A stretch of DNA of 64,000 bases from Paraburkholderia phenazinium (GTDB lineage: Bacteria; Pseudomonadota; Gammaproteobacteria; Burkholderiales; Burkholderiaceae): positions 1,488,001 to 1,552,000 of the forward strand of contig NZ_FSRM01000002.1 in assembly GCF_900141745.1 (NCBI RefSeq). Reading direction: 5' to 3'. Every line of letters starts with the position of its first letter. Position 1 is the first letter of the stretch. Position numbers and translations under genes: made by a program. The notes under the pieces are model-generated. The model was not told the DNA's origin. It was given only the letters and a program-made list of their open reading frames with translations, and did no database searches. Shown here one piece after another: positions 17,550-26,986 of the stretch.

Positions 17550-18364
17550 GTGGCCTTTACATCCACAATCTCAGCGTGCGCTACGACAAGCGTCAGGTGC
17601 TCACTGCGCTCGAGGCCGGACCGCTGCCTCGTGGCCAGATCACTGCACTGCTGGGACCCAATGGCAGTGGCAAGTCCACGCTATTGCGGGCTTTAGCCGG
17701 GCTTACGCGCGTTCACGCCGGCTCGCTGTCGCTCGATGGCGAGGCGCTCGCGTTGTCGGCGGCCAGTGCCCGTTCGCATAGCGTCGTATATCTGCCGCAG
17801 GCGTTGCCCGCCGGAGTGCGCCTGCAAGTTTTGGAGTCCGTATTGGTGGCGTGCCGCGCCACGCGCGGATATGCCGGTTCTCTGGGACGGTCCCAGCATG
17901 GGGACGATCTAGCGCACGCCCACAGCGTTCTGCGCAGGCTCGGCATCGAGAACCTCGCTGCGCGTTCGCTCGACGAGTTGTCGGGCGGGCAGCGCCAACT
18001 CGTCGGCATTGCTCAGGCATTGGTGCGCGACCCGCAAGTGTTGTTGCTCGACGAGCCGCTTTCGGCACTCGATCTCAACCACCAGTTTCACGTGATGCAG
18101 GTACTGCGCGAGGTCACGCGTGAGAGCCGCATCGTCACCGTAGTGGTGCTGCACGACATTAACGCAGCGATGCGCGCGTGCGAGTGCGCGATGCTGCTGC
18201 ACGAGGGGCGCATCGTGCGCTTCGGACCTCCCTCCGAAGTCGTCACGCCTGCGACGCTCAGCCAGGTATTCGGTGTCGCCGCGCGTATCGAGCCATGCTC
18301 GCGCGGCCACCATCAGGTTCTGATCGACGGACTCGCCGTTCAGACGGGCATCGCCAGCCGTTAG
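17546..18364 (+). CDS. ABC transporter ATPase for iron-chelate uptake (FecE/FepC-like)
   Basis: Encodes 272 residues. Walker A is GPNGSGKST (about residues 36-44), the Q-loop is in VYLPQALPAG, the signature is LSGGQRQLVGIAQAL, Walker B is VLLLDEPLSALD, and the switch His is in VLHDINAA. It energises import by the preceding permease and binding protein. The ATG overlaps the permease stop (ATGA). A porin gene follows after 119 bases on the same strand. Confidence 0.94.
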   Translation: MSGLYIHNLSVRYDKRQVLTALEAGPLPRGQITALLGPNGSGKSTLLRALAGLTRVHAGSLSLDGEALALSAASARSHSVVYLPQALPAGVRLQVLESVLVACRATRGYAGSLGRSQHGDDLAHAHSVLRRLGIENLAARSLDELSGGQRQLVGIAQALVRDPQVLLLDEPLSALDLNHQFHVMQVLREVTRESRIVTVVVLHDINAAMRACECAMLLHEGRIVRFGPPSEVVTPATLSQVFGVAARIEPCSRGHHQVLIDGLAVQTGIASR

Positions 18365-18483
18365 CCACACGGCCCAGCCAGCCCCCAAACCACGCCGCTT
18401 CGGCAACGCATCGACGCACGCTCTCGGAAGGGGCGTCGCGTCGGCGTGCGCACGAGCGGTCAAATCAAAACTTCAGGACACAA

Positions 18484-19623
18484 ATGAAGAAGACTCTTGT
18501 TATTGCCGTATGCGCGGCGGGGTACGCCTGCGGGGCGCAAGCACAATCGAGCGTGACGCTTTATGGGGTGATCGATGCTGGGCTCTTGTATGCCAGCAAT
18601 CAGAATGGGCATTCTGCCTGGCAAGCAGGCAGCGGTGATGTGACCGGCAGCCACTGGGGCTTCGTCGGGCGCGAAGATCTCGGCGGCGGCACACGGGCGA
18701 TTTTCCAGCTTGAGAACGGCTTCAGCGTAATGAATGGAACGGCTCGGCAAGGCGGTCGCGAGTTTGGCTATCAGGCGCTTGCGGGGCTGTCGAACAACCG
18801 CTTCGGCACGGTCACGTTGGGACGCCAGTACGACTCGGTGGTGGACTATCTCGCCCCGCTCAGCTTCACCGGTGTGCATCCTGGCGGCAACAATCTGTCT
18901 GCACATCCGTTCGATAACGACAACCTGAATAACTCGTTTCGCGTGAATAACTCGGTGAAGTTCGCCAGCAACTCATACGAGGGGCTGCGCTTTGGAGCAC
19001 TGTATGGGTTTTCGGATGAGGCTGGCGGCTTCGACGACAATCGTTTGTACAGCTTCGGCGCGGCCTATGACGCGGGTCCGTTGAGTCTCGGTGCGGGTTA
19101 TTTGCAGGCGAACAACGGTGGCGGTAGCAACACCGGCGGCGCGATAACCTTGACTGATCGGACGTTTATAGCCGCGCAGCAGCGTACTTATGGCGCAGGG
19201 GCAAACTATGCGCTCGGAGCAGCAAGGTTCGGCTTCGTCTGGACCCGCACGCAACTGGGTGGCCTGGATACGATCAACGGGGCCAATAGCCTCGGCCTCA
19301 CGCAGAATGGTCAGGGTGCGAGCTTTAACAACTATGAAGTGAATGCGAGTTACACACTAAGCCCGGCGCTCAAGCTGATCGGCGAATACACCTACACGGA
19401 CGCGGCGCTCTCTACGGCGAGCGGCGAGCATCATCCGAAGTGGCATGAGGTATCGGTGATGACCGATTATTTTCTGTCCAAGCGTACGGACCTGTATTTG
19501 CAGGCCAGCTATCAGCATATCGACAGCGACGGCTCGGGATTAACGGCCGATGTAAGCGGTCAGGCGATGTCTTCGACCGATGAGCAGATTGTGGTGGGAG
19601 TGGGGATGCGCCACCGGTTCTAA
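18484..19623 (+). CDS. General outer-membrane porin
   Basis: Encodes 379 residues. A signal peptide (MKKTLVIAVCAAGYACG, cleavage after AQA) precedes QSSVTLYGVIDAGLLYASNQ, the first strand shared with the porin at 7.1-8.2 kb. The HWGFVGREDLGGGTRAIFQLENGF loop region and Phe-terminal GMRHRF are typical. It follows the iron-type ABC operon by 119 bases. No TonB-dependent receptor accompanies that ABC system, so this porin could be its outer-membrane entry route if the substrate is a small chelate; that is an inference. Confidence 0.92.
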   Translation: MKKTLVIAVCAAGYACGAQAQSSVTLYGVIDAGLLYASNQNGHSAWQAGSGDVTGSHWGFVGREDLGGGTRAIFQLENGFSVMNGTARQGGREFGYQALAGLSNNRFGTVTLGRQYDSVVDYLAPLSFTGVHPGGNNLSAHPFDNDNLNNSFRVNNSVKFASNSYEGLRFGALYGFSDEAGGFDDNRLYSFGAAYDAGPLSLGAGYLQANNGGGSNTGGAITLTDRTFIAAQQRTYGAGANYALGAARFGFVWTRTQLGGLDTINGANSLGLTQNGQGASFNNYEVNASYTLSPALKLIGEYTYTDAALSTASGEHHPKWHEVSVMTDYFLSKRTDLYLQASYQHIDSDGSGLTADVSGQAMSSTDEQIVVGVGMRHRF

Positions 19624-19659
19624 AAGGTCCGCGCGACGGCGCCCTGTGTGGGGCATTGC

Positions 19660-20169
19660 TTAGTCCGCCGTGTCGGCAAGCAGTGCCCAGCGTTCGTGGT
19701 CGCGCCATTCCCCGTTGATGCGAAGATAGCGCGGCGAGAAGCCTTCCTGCTTGAAACCCACGCGGCGCACTAGCGCAATCGATGCGAGATTGTCCGGCTG
19801 AATGTTGGCCTCCAGCCTGTGCAAACCAAGATCGTTGAACGCATAGCATGCGGCCGCGCGGAGCGCCTCGGTCATCAGGCCCGTGCGGGCGAAGCTAAGC
19901 ATTCCATAGTAGCCGAGATAGGCGCTCCGGAAAGCGCCCATGACGATCTCGTTGAGATTGATGATGCCCACTACCTGATGCGACGCTGCTTCACGCGCGA
20001 CCAGGCCAACGTTGGGTCCGGTGAGGCTACGCGCAAACCAGGTGTCGAAACCGGCCTGATCGGTGAAGGATGTAACCCATGGCAAATGGTGAGCCTGGCT
20101 CGCAACGTTGGCGGCGATCAGATCGGCTGCGTCGGCCGGGGTAGCGCGGCTGAGTCGTACGTTAGTCAT
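19660..20169 (-). CDS. GNAT N-acetyltransferase, RimJ/RimL type
   Basis: Encodes 169 residues. The fold runs from VRLSRATPADA through a central VVGIINLNEIV and the acetyl-CoA segment GYYGMLSFARTGLMTEALRAAACYAF to LEANIQPDNLASIALVRRVGFKQEG, the signature of RimJ/RimL-like acetyltransferases acting on protein N-termini or small amines. The ATG at 20169 has GGAG at good spacing. It is convergent with the porin gene. The substrate is not predictable. Confidence 0.88.
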   Translation of the reverse strand: MTNVRLSRATPADAADLIAANVASQAHHLPWVTSFTDQAGFDTWFARSLTGPNVGLVAREAASHQVVGIINLNEIVMGAFRSAYLGYYGMLSFARTGLMTEALRAAACYAFNDLGLHRLEANIQPDNLASIALVRRVGFKQEGFSPRYLRINGEWRDHERWALLADTAD

Positions 20170-20221
20170 GTTGCTCCGCGGAGAGGGCTTTTGCAGGGGA
20201 GCGTCATTTTATAGCCGAGTA

Positions 20222-20257
20222 CGCGGGGAAGGTAGTGCCAACGCGGCTTTCCCCGCG
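20222..20257. terminator. 9-bp perfect inverted repeat downstream of the hydrolase gene
   Basis: CGCGGGGAA (20222-20230) pairs with TTCCCCGCG (20249-20257) across an 18-base loop, just past the 3' end of the leftward hydrolase gene. It lacks a T-run, so a terminator role is only likely. Confidence 0.35.
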
Positions 20258-20277
20258 CATTTCAAACATTGCTTCGC

Positions 20278-21069
20278 TTACGAGGTCGTCAATTCAAGGG
20301 ACCCGACGAAATTCTTGACAAGCCTGGCGACCTCAACCGGAGATTCGAGCGGCGACAAGTGGCCGGTGCCTGGCACGACATGCATGCGAGCATGTGGAAT
20401 ATAGGGAAGCAGTTTCGTCTGAAGCGTTTCCACGCTGTCCACCCGATCCAGTTCGCCAGCGATAACGATCGCAGGGGCATTGATCGTCGCAACCTCGCGT
20501 GTAATGTCTTCATGGCTCGCATGGAGCGGCCACGCTGCTTTGGCCTGCGGGGCACCACGCAAACTGTCTTCAATCACCTGCTCACGATGCTTCGGGCTTA
20601 GCGTCTTCGCCGTGAGCATGTGGTCGATCGACATCTCGACCGACGCGCGCGATTCGTAGGCCACTTCCATCTGCGCTCGCGTTTCAGCGGGAAGCACAAG
20701 TGGAACCGGCGGGGAGGGCGCGACCATCACCAATCCCGCCAGTCCTTCGGGACGGCGCGCCGCCAGTAATTGTGCGATCTTGCCGCCCATCGAATGACCT
20801 ACCAGCACAAACTTGCCCAGATTCAGCGACCCGATTACCCCTTGTGCGTCATCGGCGAAATCAGCGAGTGCGTAGCCGTTAGCCGGAGCGTCCGAGTTTC
20901 CCCAGCCGCGGTGATCGAGCGCGACTGTCCGGTATGAGTTCGGCAGCGCGGCAATCACGTCGTTCCAGGTGCGTGACGAGCCGCCCCAGTAATGCAGAAA
21001 GACAATAGCGGGTGTGCCGCTGCCCTGATCGTTGACCTCGATATGAATGCCGTTTGATGCGATTTTCAT
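20278..21069 (-). CDS. Alpha/beta-fold hydrolase
   Basis: Encodes 263 residues of the alpha/beta hydrolase superfamily. The oxyanion region is FLHYWGGSS, the nucleophile elbow is GHSMGG with Ser93, the acid is likely the Asp in VIAGELDRVD, and the base is the His of GTGHLSP near the C-terminus. The AGGAG before the ATG supports the start. It is divergent from the LysR gene at 21206, the usual layout for a regulator and its target. Ester, lactone or haloperoxidase-like substrates are all possible. Confidence 0.88.
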   Translation of the reverse strand: MKIASNGIHIEVNDQGSGTPAIVFLHYWGGSSRTWNDVIAALPNSYRTVALDHRGWGNSDAPANGYALADFADDAQGVIGSLNLGKFVLVGHSMGGKIAQLLAARRPEGLAGLVMVAPSPPVPLVLPAETRAQMEVAYESRASVEMSIDHMLTAKTLSPKHREQVIEDSLRGAPQAKAAWPLHASHEDITREVATINAPAIVIAGELDRVDSVETLQTKLLPYIPHARMHVVPGTGHLSPLESPVEVARLVKNFVGSLELTTS

Positions 21070-21205
21070 GGCGCCGCTCCTCTGATGTTCACGCGATTCG
21101 ATTTCCGTTTCCGGACCGTGAATCCATAGTAGATTGGATCGCTTGGCGAGATAATCCGGTATTTCTTATCATCAACCTGTCGTAAAACTATCGAATGAGC
21201 GAGCC

Positions 21206-22114
21206 ATGGACCGTTTTGCGAGCATTGGGGTATTCGTTGCCGCGGTGGACGAGGGCAGCCTGGTGGCAGCCGGCAGACGCTTTGGACTGTCGGCCTCCAT
21301 GGCAGGAAAGTATCTGAGCGCGCTCGAGGCCGATCTGAACGTCCGGTTGCTGCAGCGAAGTACGCGCAGCCTTAGCCTCACGGATGCCGGACGTAGTTAT
21401 TACGTGCGCTGCAAGCGGATACTCGAAGAACTCGACGACGCCAACAGCGAGGCGAGCGATGCCCACAGCACTGCACGCGGCACGTTGCGCGTGGCCGCGC
21501 CGGTTACTTTTGGCGAACTGCATATGGGCGACGTGGTGGCGCGTTACCTCGAGAACCATCCGCAGGTGAACATCGAGGTTTCGCTTGATGATCGCTACGT
21601 TGATCTGCAGAACGATGGAGTCGATGTCGCGATCCGCATCGGCCGGTTGCCCGATTCGCAGCTGGTCGCGCGGCGTCTTGCGCCGTGCAGGATGGTCCTG
21701 TGCGCGGCACCTGCGTTTCTCGAACGTGAGGGTGTGCCGAAAACGCCCGAAGATCTGCGTGACGCGCCTCGTCTGGCCTTCAACGAGGCGGTGTCGATAC
21801 CTGAGTGGGCACTGATAGATGAAGCAGGCCGCCAACATGCGATCGACGGGCCGTACCGGATGCAGGCGAACAACATGCAGATGCTGCTGGCGTCGACGCT
21901 GGCAGGTATCGGCATTGCGTATGGGCCTACGTTCGTGTTTGGACCGCATATCCGCACGAAGCGACTGGTGGAACTCTTGCCCGGATATAAGGCGCCCGAA
22001 TTGACGATCCACGCGGTTTATCCGACTGCGCGCTATGTGCCTTCGAAGGCGAGGCGATTCATGGATTACCTGGCTGAGGCTTATGGAGAACAGCCGTCAT
22101 GGGACCAGTTTTAG
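21206..22114 (+). CDS. LysR-family regulator
   Basis: Encodes 302 residues. The winged helix (MDRFASIGVFVAAVDEGSLVAAGRRFGLSAS..., residues 1-60) and effector domain fit the CrgA/AaeR-like subgroup common in Burkholderiales (LSLTDAGRSYYVRCKRILEEL). It is divergent from the alpha/beta hydrolase at 20278, with a 136-base shared intergenic region, and probably regulates it. Confidence 0.9.
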   Translation: MDRFASIGVFVAAVDEGSLVAAGRRFGLSASMAGKYLSALEADLNVRLLQRSTRSLSLTDAGRSYYVRCKRILEELDDANSEASDAHSTARGTLRVAAPVTFGELHMGDVVARYLENHPQVNIEVSLDDRYVDLQNDGVDVAIRIGRLPDSQLVARRLAPCRMVLCAAPAFLEREGVPKTPEDLRDAPRLAFNEAVSIPEWALIDEAGRQHAIDGPYRMQANNMQMLLASTLAGIGIAYGPTFVFGPHIRTKRLVELLPGYKAPELTIHAVYPTARYVPSKARRFMDYLAEAYGEQPSWDQF

Positions 22115-22124
22115 GCGGGCTGGC

Positions 22125-22559
22125 TCAGTTGCCGATCTGCTTTCTAAGGCCAATCATCGTAATGCTATAGCCGTTGCGCGTATAAAACTCGTGGGTGCGC
22201 TTTCGCTCGTTGTTGCAGCGTATGACAATCGATGTAGCGTTGTATTCGTGGCTTTTGATCCAATGCTCGGCGCTTGAAAGGAGTTCGCGGCCAGTGCCGA
22301 CGCCTCTCGAACCCTCACGCACCACGAAAGCCAAAATCTCTCCATAGTTTCCACTGGAGACGATGATGTCGACGCGAGCATGAATCCATCCAAGGACTTC
22401 TCCGGCATCATTTTCATAGACAAGAATCTTGTGATCCGATCTGGGCAATATGACCTCAAGCCGCGTCTTGATGTCTTCCTCGGAAGCAGTCCAGCCGAAC
22501 TGGCAACTCAAGATGCAAATTTCTTTCGCATCGCTCGATCGCGCGTCCCGAATGCTCAT
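22125..22559 (-). CDS. GNAT N-acetyltransferase
   Basis: Encodes 144 residues. The acetyl-CoA pyrophosphate loop is visible as REGSRGVGTGRELL, followed by the C-terminal NNERKRTHEFYTRNGY that packs against CoA. The size and pattern are those of small single-domain GNATs with aminoglycoside- or amino-acid-type substrates. It is convergent with the LysR gene 10 bases away. Its codon use is more AT-tolerant than its neighbours, so a recent arrival is possible. Confidence 0.85.
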   Translation of the reverse strand: MSIRDARSSDAKEICILSCQFGWTASEEDIKTRLEVILPRSDHKILVYENDAGEVLGWIHARVDIIVSSGNYGEILAFVVREGSRGVGTGRELLSSAEHWIKSHEYNATSIVIRCNNERKRTHEFYTRNGYSITMIGLRKQIGN

Positions 22560-22648
22560 GTCACTTTCCCCGATGGCCCTGGATCGGGGTTGATTGTCGA
22601 CGATTCAGGCGCGGATGTCGAATCGCCGCGCTCCTGTTTTTTCCCGAC

Positions 22649-23506
22649 TCAAGCAGCAAAGTCCGTCGATGCCGACAACGCCTTCCACGTCTCCGTTTCC
22701 TGCGTAACATAAGCGTTCTTCGCAGCGATAGCAGCAAGCGTGTCAGTACCAAGCGGAAGACGCAGCGGTGGCGTAGGTGCATCAACGAGTTTGATCATCG
22801 CAGCCGCCAGCTTGTTCGGATCGCCCGGCTGGTTGTGATTCATCTCCTGGGCTTTGCGGCGCACGGCGCCTGCGCTCGCGTCATAGTCGGCAATCACCTC
22901 AGGCGCGACGACCAGCGAGGACCCATCCAGAAAGTCCGTGCGGAAATAGCCGGGCTCGACGACCGTCGCGTGAATCCCGAGCGGTTTCAATTCGGCATGC
23001 AGCGCTTCGGTAATGCCTTCGACAGCGAACTTCGTCGACGAATACACGCCGAATCCCGCCGAGCCGCGGTAACCGCCAATCGACGAAATATTGATCACAT
23101 GGCCCGAGCGCTGGGCGCGCAGCGTCGGCAGTACCGCGCGCGTCACGTTCAGCAGGCCGAATACGTTGGTGTCGTACATCCGGCGGACGTCCTTGTCAGC
23201 AGACTCTTCTACTGCGCCCAGCAGGCCGAAGCCGGCGTTATTGACCAGCACGTCGACGCGGCCGAATTTCTCCACCGCCTGTCGTACCGCCGCTCGGGCC
23301 TGCGTCTCATCCGTCACGTCCAGCGCCACCGGCAGCAAGGCGGCCGATTCGCCCAACCGCTCGACGATGGCCGCGACGTTGCGTCCCGCCGCCACGACGG
23401 CGTTGCCGTCCGCGAGCGCTGCTTCGGCGATCAGCGCGCCGATACCGCGCGACGCACCGGTAATGAACCATACGCGCTTGAAATCGCCTTGCTGGGTACT
23501 TGCCAT
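22649..23506 (-). CDS. SDR-family oxidoreductase
   Basis: Encodes 285 residues. TGASRGIGALIAEAA is the cofactor loop, NNAGFGLLG follows, and the catalytic Ser and Tyr-Lys lie in NISSIGG and YSSTKFAVEG. It resembles the group annotated as oxidoreductase/ketoreductase with a long C-terminal substrate region. The ATG at 23506 is preferred because GGAGAG lies upstream; the frame extends to 23572. It is divergent from the LysR gene at 23633, its probable regulator. Confidence 0.9.
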   Translation of the reverse strand: MASTQQGDFKRVWFITGASRGIGALIAEAALADGNAVVAAGRNVAAIVERLGESAALLPVALDVTDETQARAAVRQAVEKFGRVDVLVNNAGFGLLGAVEESADKDVRRMYDTNVFGLLNVTRAVLPTLRAQRSGHVINISSIGGYRGSAGFGVYSSTKFAVEGITEALHAELKPLGIHATVVEPGYFRTDFLDGSSLVVAPEVIADYDASAGAVRRKAQEMNHNQPGDPNKLAAAMIKLVDAPTPPLRLPLGTDTLAAIAAKNAYVTQETETWKALSASTDFAA

Positions 23507-23632
23507 GATGTCTCTCCTACGGATGGGTGGCCTCGGATGAGGTGATGCCATGGTAGGCGTCACGATTGACACAAACTAGCCGTCAATTGCTAGACTCATA
23601 ATCAACTAAAATTTGCTAATCTGGGCGCGATC

Positions 23633-24589
23633 ATGAACGAAATTCGTGCGATCACCACTTTCGTGCGCGCCGCGGCGCTCGGCAGCCTGCGACGCGCCGC
23701 GGTCGATCAGGGCATCTCGCCTCAGGCTGCGAGCCACGCGGTGATGCAACTGGAGAAGGAGTTGGGGGTGCGGCTGTTCCACCGGACTACCCGCAAGCTG
23801 AGCCTGACCGAGGAGGGCCAGCGGCTTTTCGACAGCGTGAAGCCGGCGCTTGCCACTCTGCACTCCGCGCTCGACGAGGCGCGGCGCTCGAAAGAGGAGG
23901 TCGGCGGTCTGCTGCGCGTGAGCGCACCGCGATCGCTCGGACTTCCGCTGCTGTGGCCTTGCTTCGAGGCATTCCAGCAGCTTTATCCGAACGTGCAACT
24001 CGAAGTGCAGTTCGACGATCACTTCACGGATCTCGTGACGGAACGTTCCGACGTGGGATTTCGGGCGGGGCCGCCACCTTCGGGCGGATCGATTGCGCGC
24101 CGGCTCATGCCGATCCATCTGATTGTCTGCGCGTCGCCGGAATACATCGAGCGTAACGGCGTGCCGCGGACCATCGAGGAACTGGCTCAGCATCGTTGCA
24201 CCGGCTATCGTCGCGCGAACACCGGCAAGCTTGCGCAGTGGCAGTTCCGGATCGGCGATGAGGTTGTCTATCGCGACGTGCCCTGTGTCGTCTGTGTGAA
24301 CGACACAGAAATGGAAACGCATGCTGTGCTATCGGGGCTTGGCATCGGACAGCTGGCCACCTTCAACGCTACGGCTCACATCCGAAGCGGCCGGCTCGTT
24401 CCGTTGCTGACGCAGCACATTGCGGACTACGGCATGATCCATATCTATTACGGACATCGAACCGAACAGCCGCTGCGCGTGAAAACCTTCATCGACTTCA
24501 TGATCGAGCGCCTGGCGGACAACCGGGACTTCTTCCTCGATCCATCGGAATTGCGCGTCGCGCGAACACCTCAGCGCCGGGCGCGGTGA
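23633..24589 (+). CDS. LysR-family regulator
   Basis: Encodes 318 residues. The N-terminal winged helix (MNEIRAITTFVRAAALGSLR..., with SPQAASHAVMQLEKELGVRLFHRTTRKLSLTEEG) and a normal effector domain are present. The 126 bases between it and the divergent SDR gene are AT-rich and include several T-N11-A type half-palindromes, which fits LysR control of both genes. Confidence 0.9.
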   Translation: MNEIRAITTFVRAAALGSLRRAAVDQGISPQAASHAVMQLEKELGVRLFHRTTRKLSLTEEGQRLFDSVKPALATLHSALDEARRSKEEVGGLLRVSAPRSLGLPLLWPCFEAFQQLYPNVQLEVQFDDHFTDLVTERSDVGFRAGPPPSGGSIARRLMPIHLIVCASPEYIERNGVPRTIEELAQHRCTGYRRANTGKLAQWQFRIGDEVVYRDVPCVVCVNDTEMETHAVLSGLGIGQLATFNATAHIRSGRLVPLLTQHIADYGMIHIYYGHRTEQPLRVKTFIDFMIERLADNRDFFLDPSELRVARTPQRRAR

Positions 24590-24637
24590 ACAGCCGCGCC
24601 CGGCCCATAGACGATGTTCAGGATGGCTGACGAGTGC

Positions 24638-25051
24638 TTACTTGGGCGGATTCAGGTCGAACTCGATGCGGATGCCGCTCGGCTCGTAAATCATCATGTG
24701 GCGCTTCGGCCCCTTGCCGAGCAACTCGGGCGAAAACTCCACCTTGACGCCTGGCCATTTCGACACACGCTCGAATATCTCGTTGAATGCGCTTTCATCC
24801 GCGGCGCGTATTGCGAGGTGATGCAGCCCGACGTTGGACTTTCTGTCGAAGGCGACCTCGGATTCGGTGTTCTTGAGTTGCCACAAGGTCAGCATGATGT
24901 GGCCATCCGAGACGAACACGGCAGGATAGTCCGGCTTTTCGCCTATCTTTTTCCAGCCAAGGCAGTCGATAAAAAACGCGCTGGTGAGGCCGAGATCCTT
25001 GACGGTAAGACCTACGTGATCAATTCCGGTCGTGAGTGAAGCTGAACTCAT
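24638..25051 (-). CDS. VOC-family (glyoxalase/dioxygenase superfamily) protein
   Basis: Encodes 137 residues with two beta-alpha-beta-beta-beta modules. GIDHVGLTVKDL supplies a likely metal His, LHHLAIRA the second-module His, and GIRIEFDL the C-terminal Glu. The ATG at 25051 has AGGAG upstream; the frame opens eight codons earlier. It lies upstream of nothing on its strand but is close to the AraC gene, which runs in the same orientation 48 bases upstream, so the two may be cotranscribed. The function within VOC cannot be set. Confidence 0.85.
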   Translation of the reverse strand: MSSASLTTGIDHVGLTVKDLGLTSAFFIDCLGWKKIGEKPDYPAVFVSDGHIMLTLWQLKNTESEVAFDRKSNVGLHHLAIRAADESAFNEIFERVSKWPGVKVEFSPELLGKGPKRHMMIYEPSGIRIEFDLNPPK

Positions 25052-25099
25052 GTCGTACTCCTTGCAGGGTTTCAAATTCGCAGCCTGGACGATCCGGAT

Positions 25100-26014
25100 T
25101 CACGGCTGCGCGCTGACGAGTCTCCGGTCCCGAGCATACCGCGTTGGCGGCAATCCGACGTGGCGGGTGAATGCGACGCTGAACGTGCTGGCGGAGCTGT
25201 AGCCGACGCGCCCTGCGACCTCTGTCACACTGCACTCTTCGCGTAGCAGCAGGTTCTTGGCTAAGGCCATACGCCACGACAGCAGGTATTCCATGGGTGC
25301 GACGCCCACGGCGCGGCTGAACCGCTCGAAGAATGCCGAGCGCGAGAGGGCGGCCTCTTTTGCCAGTTGTGCAACAGTCCAGGTTTCTGTTGGACGTTCG
25401 TGCATCTGCCGTATCGCGGCGGCGAGGCGCGGGTCGCTTAGTCCACGCACCAGGCCGGGCGATGCCGCTGTTCCCGACGATCGAAGCGCCTCGATGAAAA
25501 GAACCTCCAGCAGCCGCGCAAGGACGACATCCCGTGCGGGCCGCTGCGCGCGCGTCTCGTCTCGCACGAGTTGCACGAGCGTGGCGAGCCTTTTCTCACC
25601 GCGGACGTGAATGAGTTTCGGCAGCAGCGACACCAGCAGGGCCGCATCCGGCGAACCGGCGACGCAGTGGCCCACGAGCACCACCACGTCAGGCGGACCC
25701 TCCTGAACACCGACCCGGAAACTGCCATCGGCGAGCATCACGGGCGACTTGTCCGCGTGCCTGGGCGACGGCGGCTCGAGGCTCGTCGTCGCGAAGTCGT
25801 ATGCCGCCGGGATCAGTGCAAAGTCGTTCGTCTGGAGGATTACTGGCTCATGCCCGTCCACCTCGAGGCGGCAGGAGCCCTCGAGGATCGAACAATAGAA
25901 GGGCTGCCCCGTGTCCGAGCGGCGAACACGCCAAGGGCCGGCGCAAGTGACAACTTTTGAGAAACTGGCGGTCGGCTGAAGCAGCGTGACGACTTCCGCG
26001 AGCGGGTCGACCAT
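25100..26014 (-). CDS. AraC-family regulator with cupin-type sensor domain
   Basis: Encodes 304 residues. The N-terminal half (to about residue 195) is an AraC_6-type cupin (FYCSILEGSCRLEVDGHEPVILQTNDFALIPAAYDF). The C-terminal half has the two AraC helix-turn-helix units (WTVAQLAKEAALSRSAFFERF and CSVTEVAGRVGYSSASTFSVAFTRHVG). The start has AGGAG at 7 bases. It is divergent from the SDR gene at 26113 (98 bases) and precedes the VOC gene, so it could control either. Confidence 0.92.
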   Translation of the reverse strand: MVDPLAEVVTLLQPTASFSKVVTCAGPWRVRRSDTGQPFYCSILEGSCRLEVDGHEPVILQTNDFALIPAAYDFATTSLEPPSPRHADKSPVMLADGSFRVGVQEGPPDVVVLVGHCVAGSPDAALLVSLLPKLIHVRGEKRLATLVQLVRDETRAQRPARDVVLARLLEVLFIEALRSSGTAASPGLVRGLSDPRLAAAIRQMHERPTETWTVAQLAKEAALSRSAFFERFSRAVGVAPMEYLLSWRMALAKNLLLREECSVTEVAGRVGYSSASTFSVAFTRHVGLPPTRYARDRRLVSAQP

Positions 26015-26112
26015 AACCGGACTCCTGCAAATGCAAAATGGACGCTCAATTGTAGCAAGTCCGGGTGCGGCGACTTATCGTGTGGGTACGGCAACCCACC
26101 AACGGAGTCACC

Positions 26113-26856
26113 ATGAAAACCGTCCTGATCACCGGATGCTCGTCCGGATTCGGCCTCGAGACCGCTCGTTACTTTCTCGATCGCGATTGGCAGGTCATCG
26201 CCACGATGCGCACGCCGCGCGAGGACGTGCTGCCGCGTTCCGCGCACCTGCGCGTGCTCGCGCTCGATGTCACGGATCCGGCCAGCATCCGCGCGGCTGT
26301 GGATGCGGCTGGGCCGATCGACGTACTCGTCAATAACGCGGGGATTGGCATGCTGAACGCGCTCGAAGGTACGTCGATGGAGATCGCGCGCGAGATCTTC
26401 GAAACCAACACGCTCGGCACGATAGCGATGACTCAGGCAGTGCTGCCTCAGTTTCGCGAGCGGAAGGACGGCGTCGTCGTCAATGTGACGTCGAGCGTGA
26501 CCTTGAGGCCGCTCCATCTGCTCTCCGTGTACACCGCCAGCAAGGCGGCCGTGAACGCATTTACCGAATCTCTTGCGCTGGAACTCGAGCCCTTCAATGT
26601 GCGAGCGCGCCTGGTGCTGCCGGGACGTGCCCCCGAGACCCGCTTCGCTGAAAACGGCCGTCCGCGGATGGCAGGTGGCATCCACGAGGCGTACGCCGAG
26701 ATTGCACAGGGGGTCTTCGCGCGATGGGCTGACTCCTCGGTGGTCACGCATTCGCTGGATGTGGCCGAAGCGGTGTGGCGTGCGGCAAATGACCCATCGT
26801 GCCCGTTGCGCATTCCTGCCGGCGCTGACGCTGTGGCATGGGCCGCGCAGGTCTGA
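26113..26856 (+). CDS. SDR-family oxidoreductase
   Basis: Encodes 247 residues. TGCSSGFGLETARYF, NNAGIGMLNALEG, the Ser of VTSSVTLRP and YTASKAAVNAFTESLALEL are the canonical SDR elements. The ATG at 26113 aligns with the family start; upstream frame to 26065 is not conserved-looking. It is divergent from an AraC regulator, its likely controller, and precedes the TetR gene by 130 bases. Confidence 0.9.
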   Translation: MKTVLITGCSSGFGLETARYFLDRDWQVIATMRTPREDVLPRSAHLRVLALDVTDPASIRAAVDAAGPIDVLVNNAGIGMLNALEGTSMEIAREIFETNTLGTIAMTQAVLPQFRERKDGVVVNVTSSVTLRPLHLLSVYTASKAAVNAFTESLALELEPFNVRARLVLPGRAPETRFAENGRPRMAGGIHEAYAEIAQGVFARWADSSVVTHSLDVAEAVWRAANDPSCPLRIPAGADAVAWAAQV

Positions 26857-26968
26857 TCGCGCTGAACCTCGAGTCCGGTCTTGACCGGAGCTTCGTAGTC
26901 GATGCGATGGCGCCGCCGCGAACTGCGTTCGCGGCGGTCTGGCGAATCATCCGTTAAGCTATAAGGTC

Positions 26969-26982
26969 CGAGCGATTGCTCG
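26969..26982. promoter_or_regulatory. 14-bp palindromic operator candidate overlapping the tetR start region
   Basis: CGAGC-GATT-GCTCG is a perfect 5-bp-arm palindrome 4 bases before the TetR start codon. Two close copies lie between tetR and the VOC gene (27673-27686 and 27774-27787). Its place fits autorepression. Confidence 0.6.
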
Positions 26983-26986
26983 CTTT

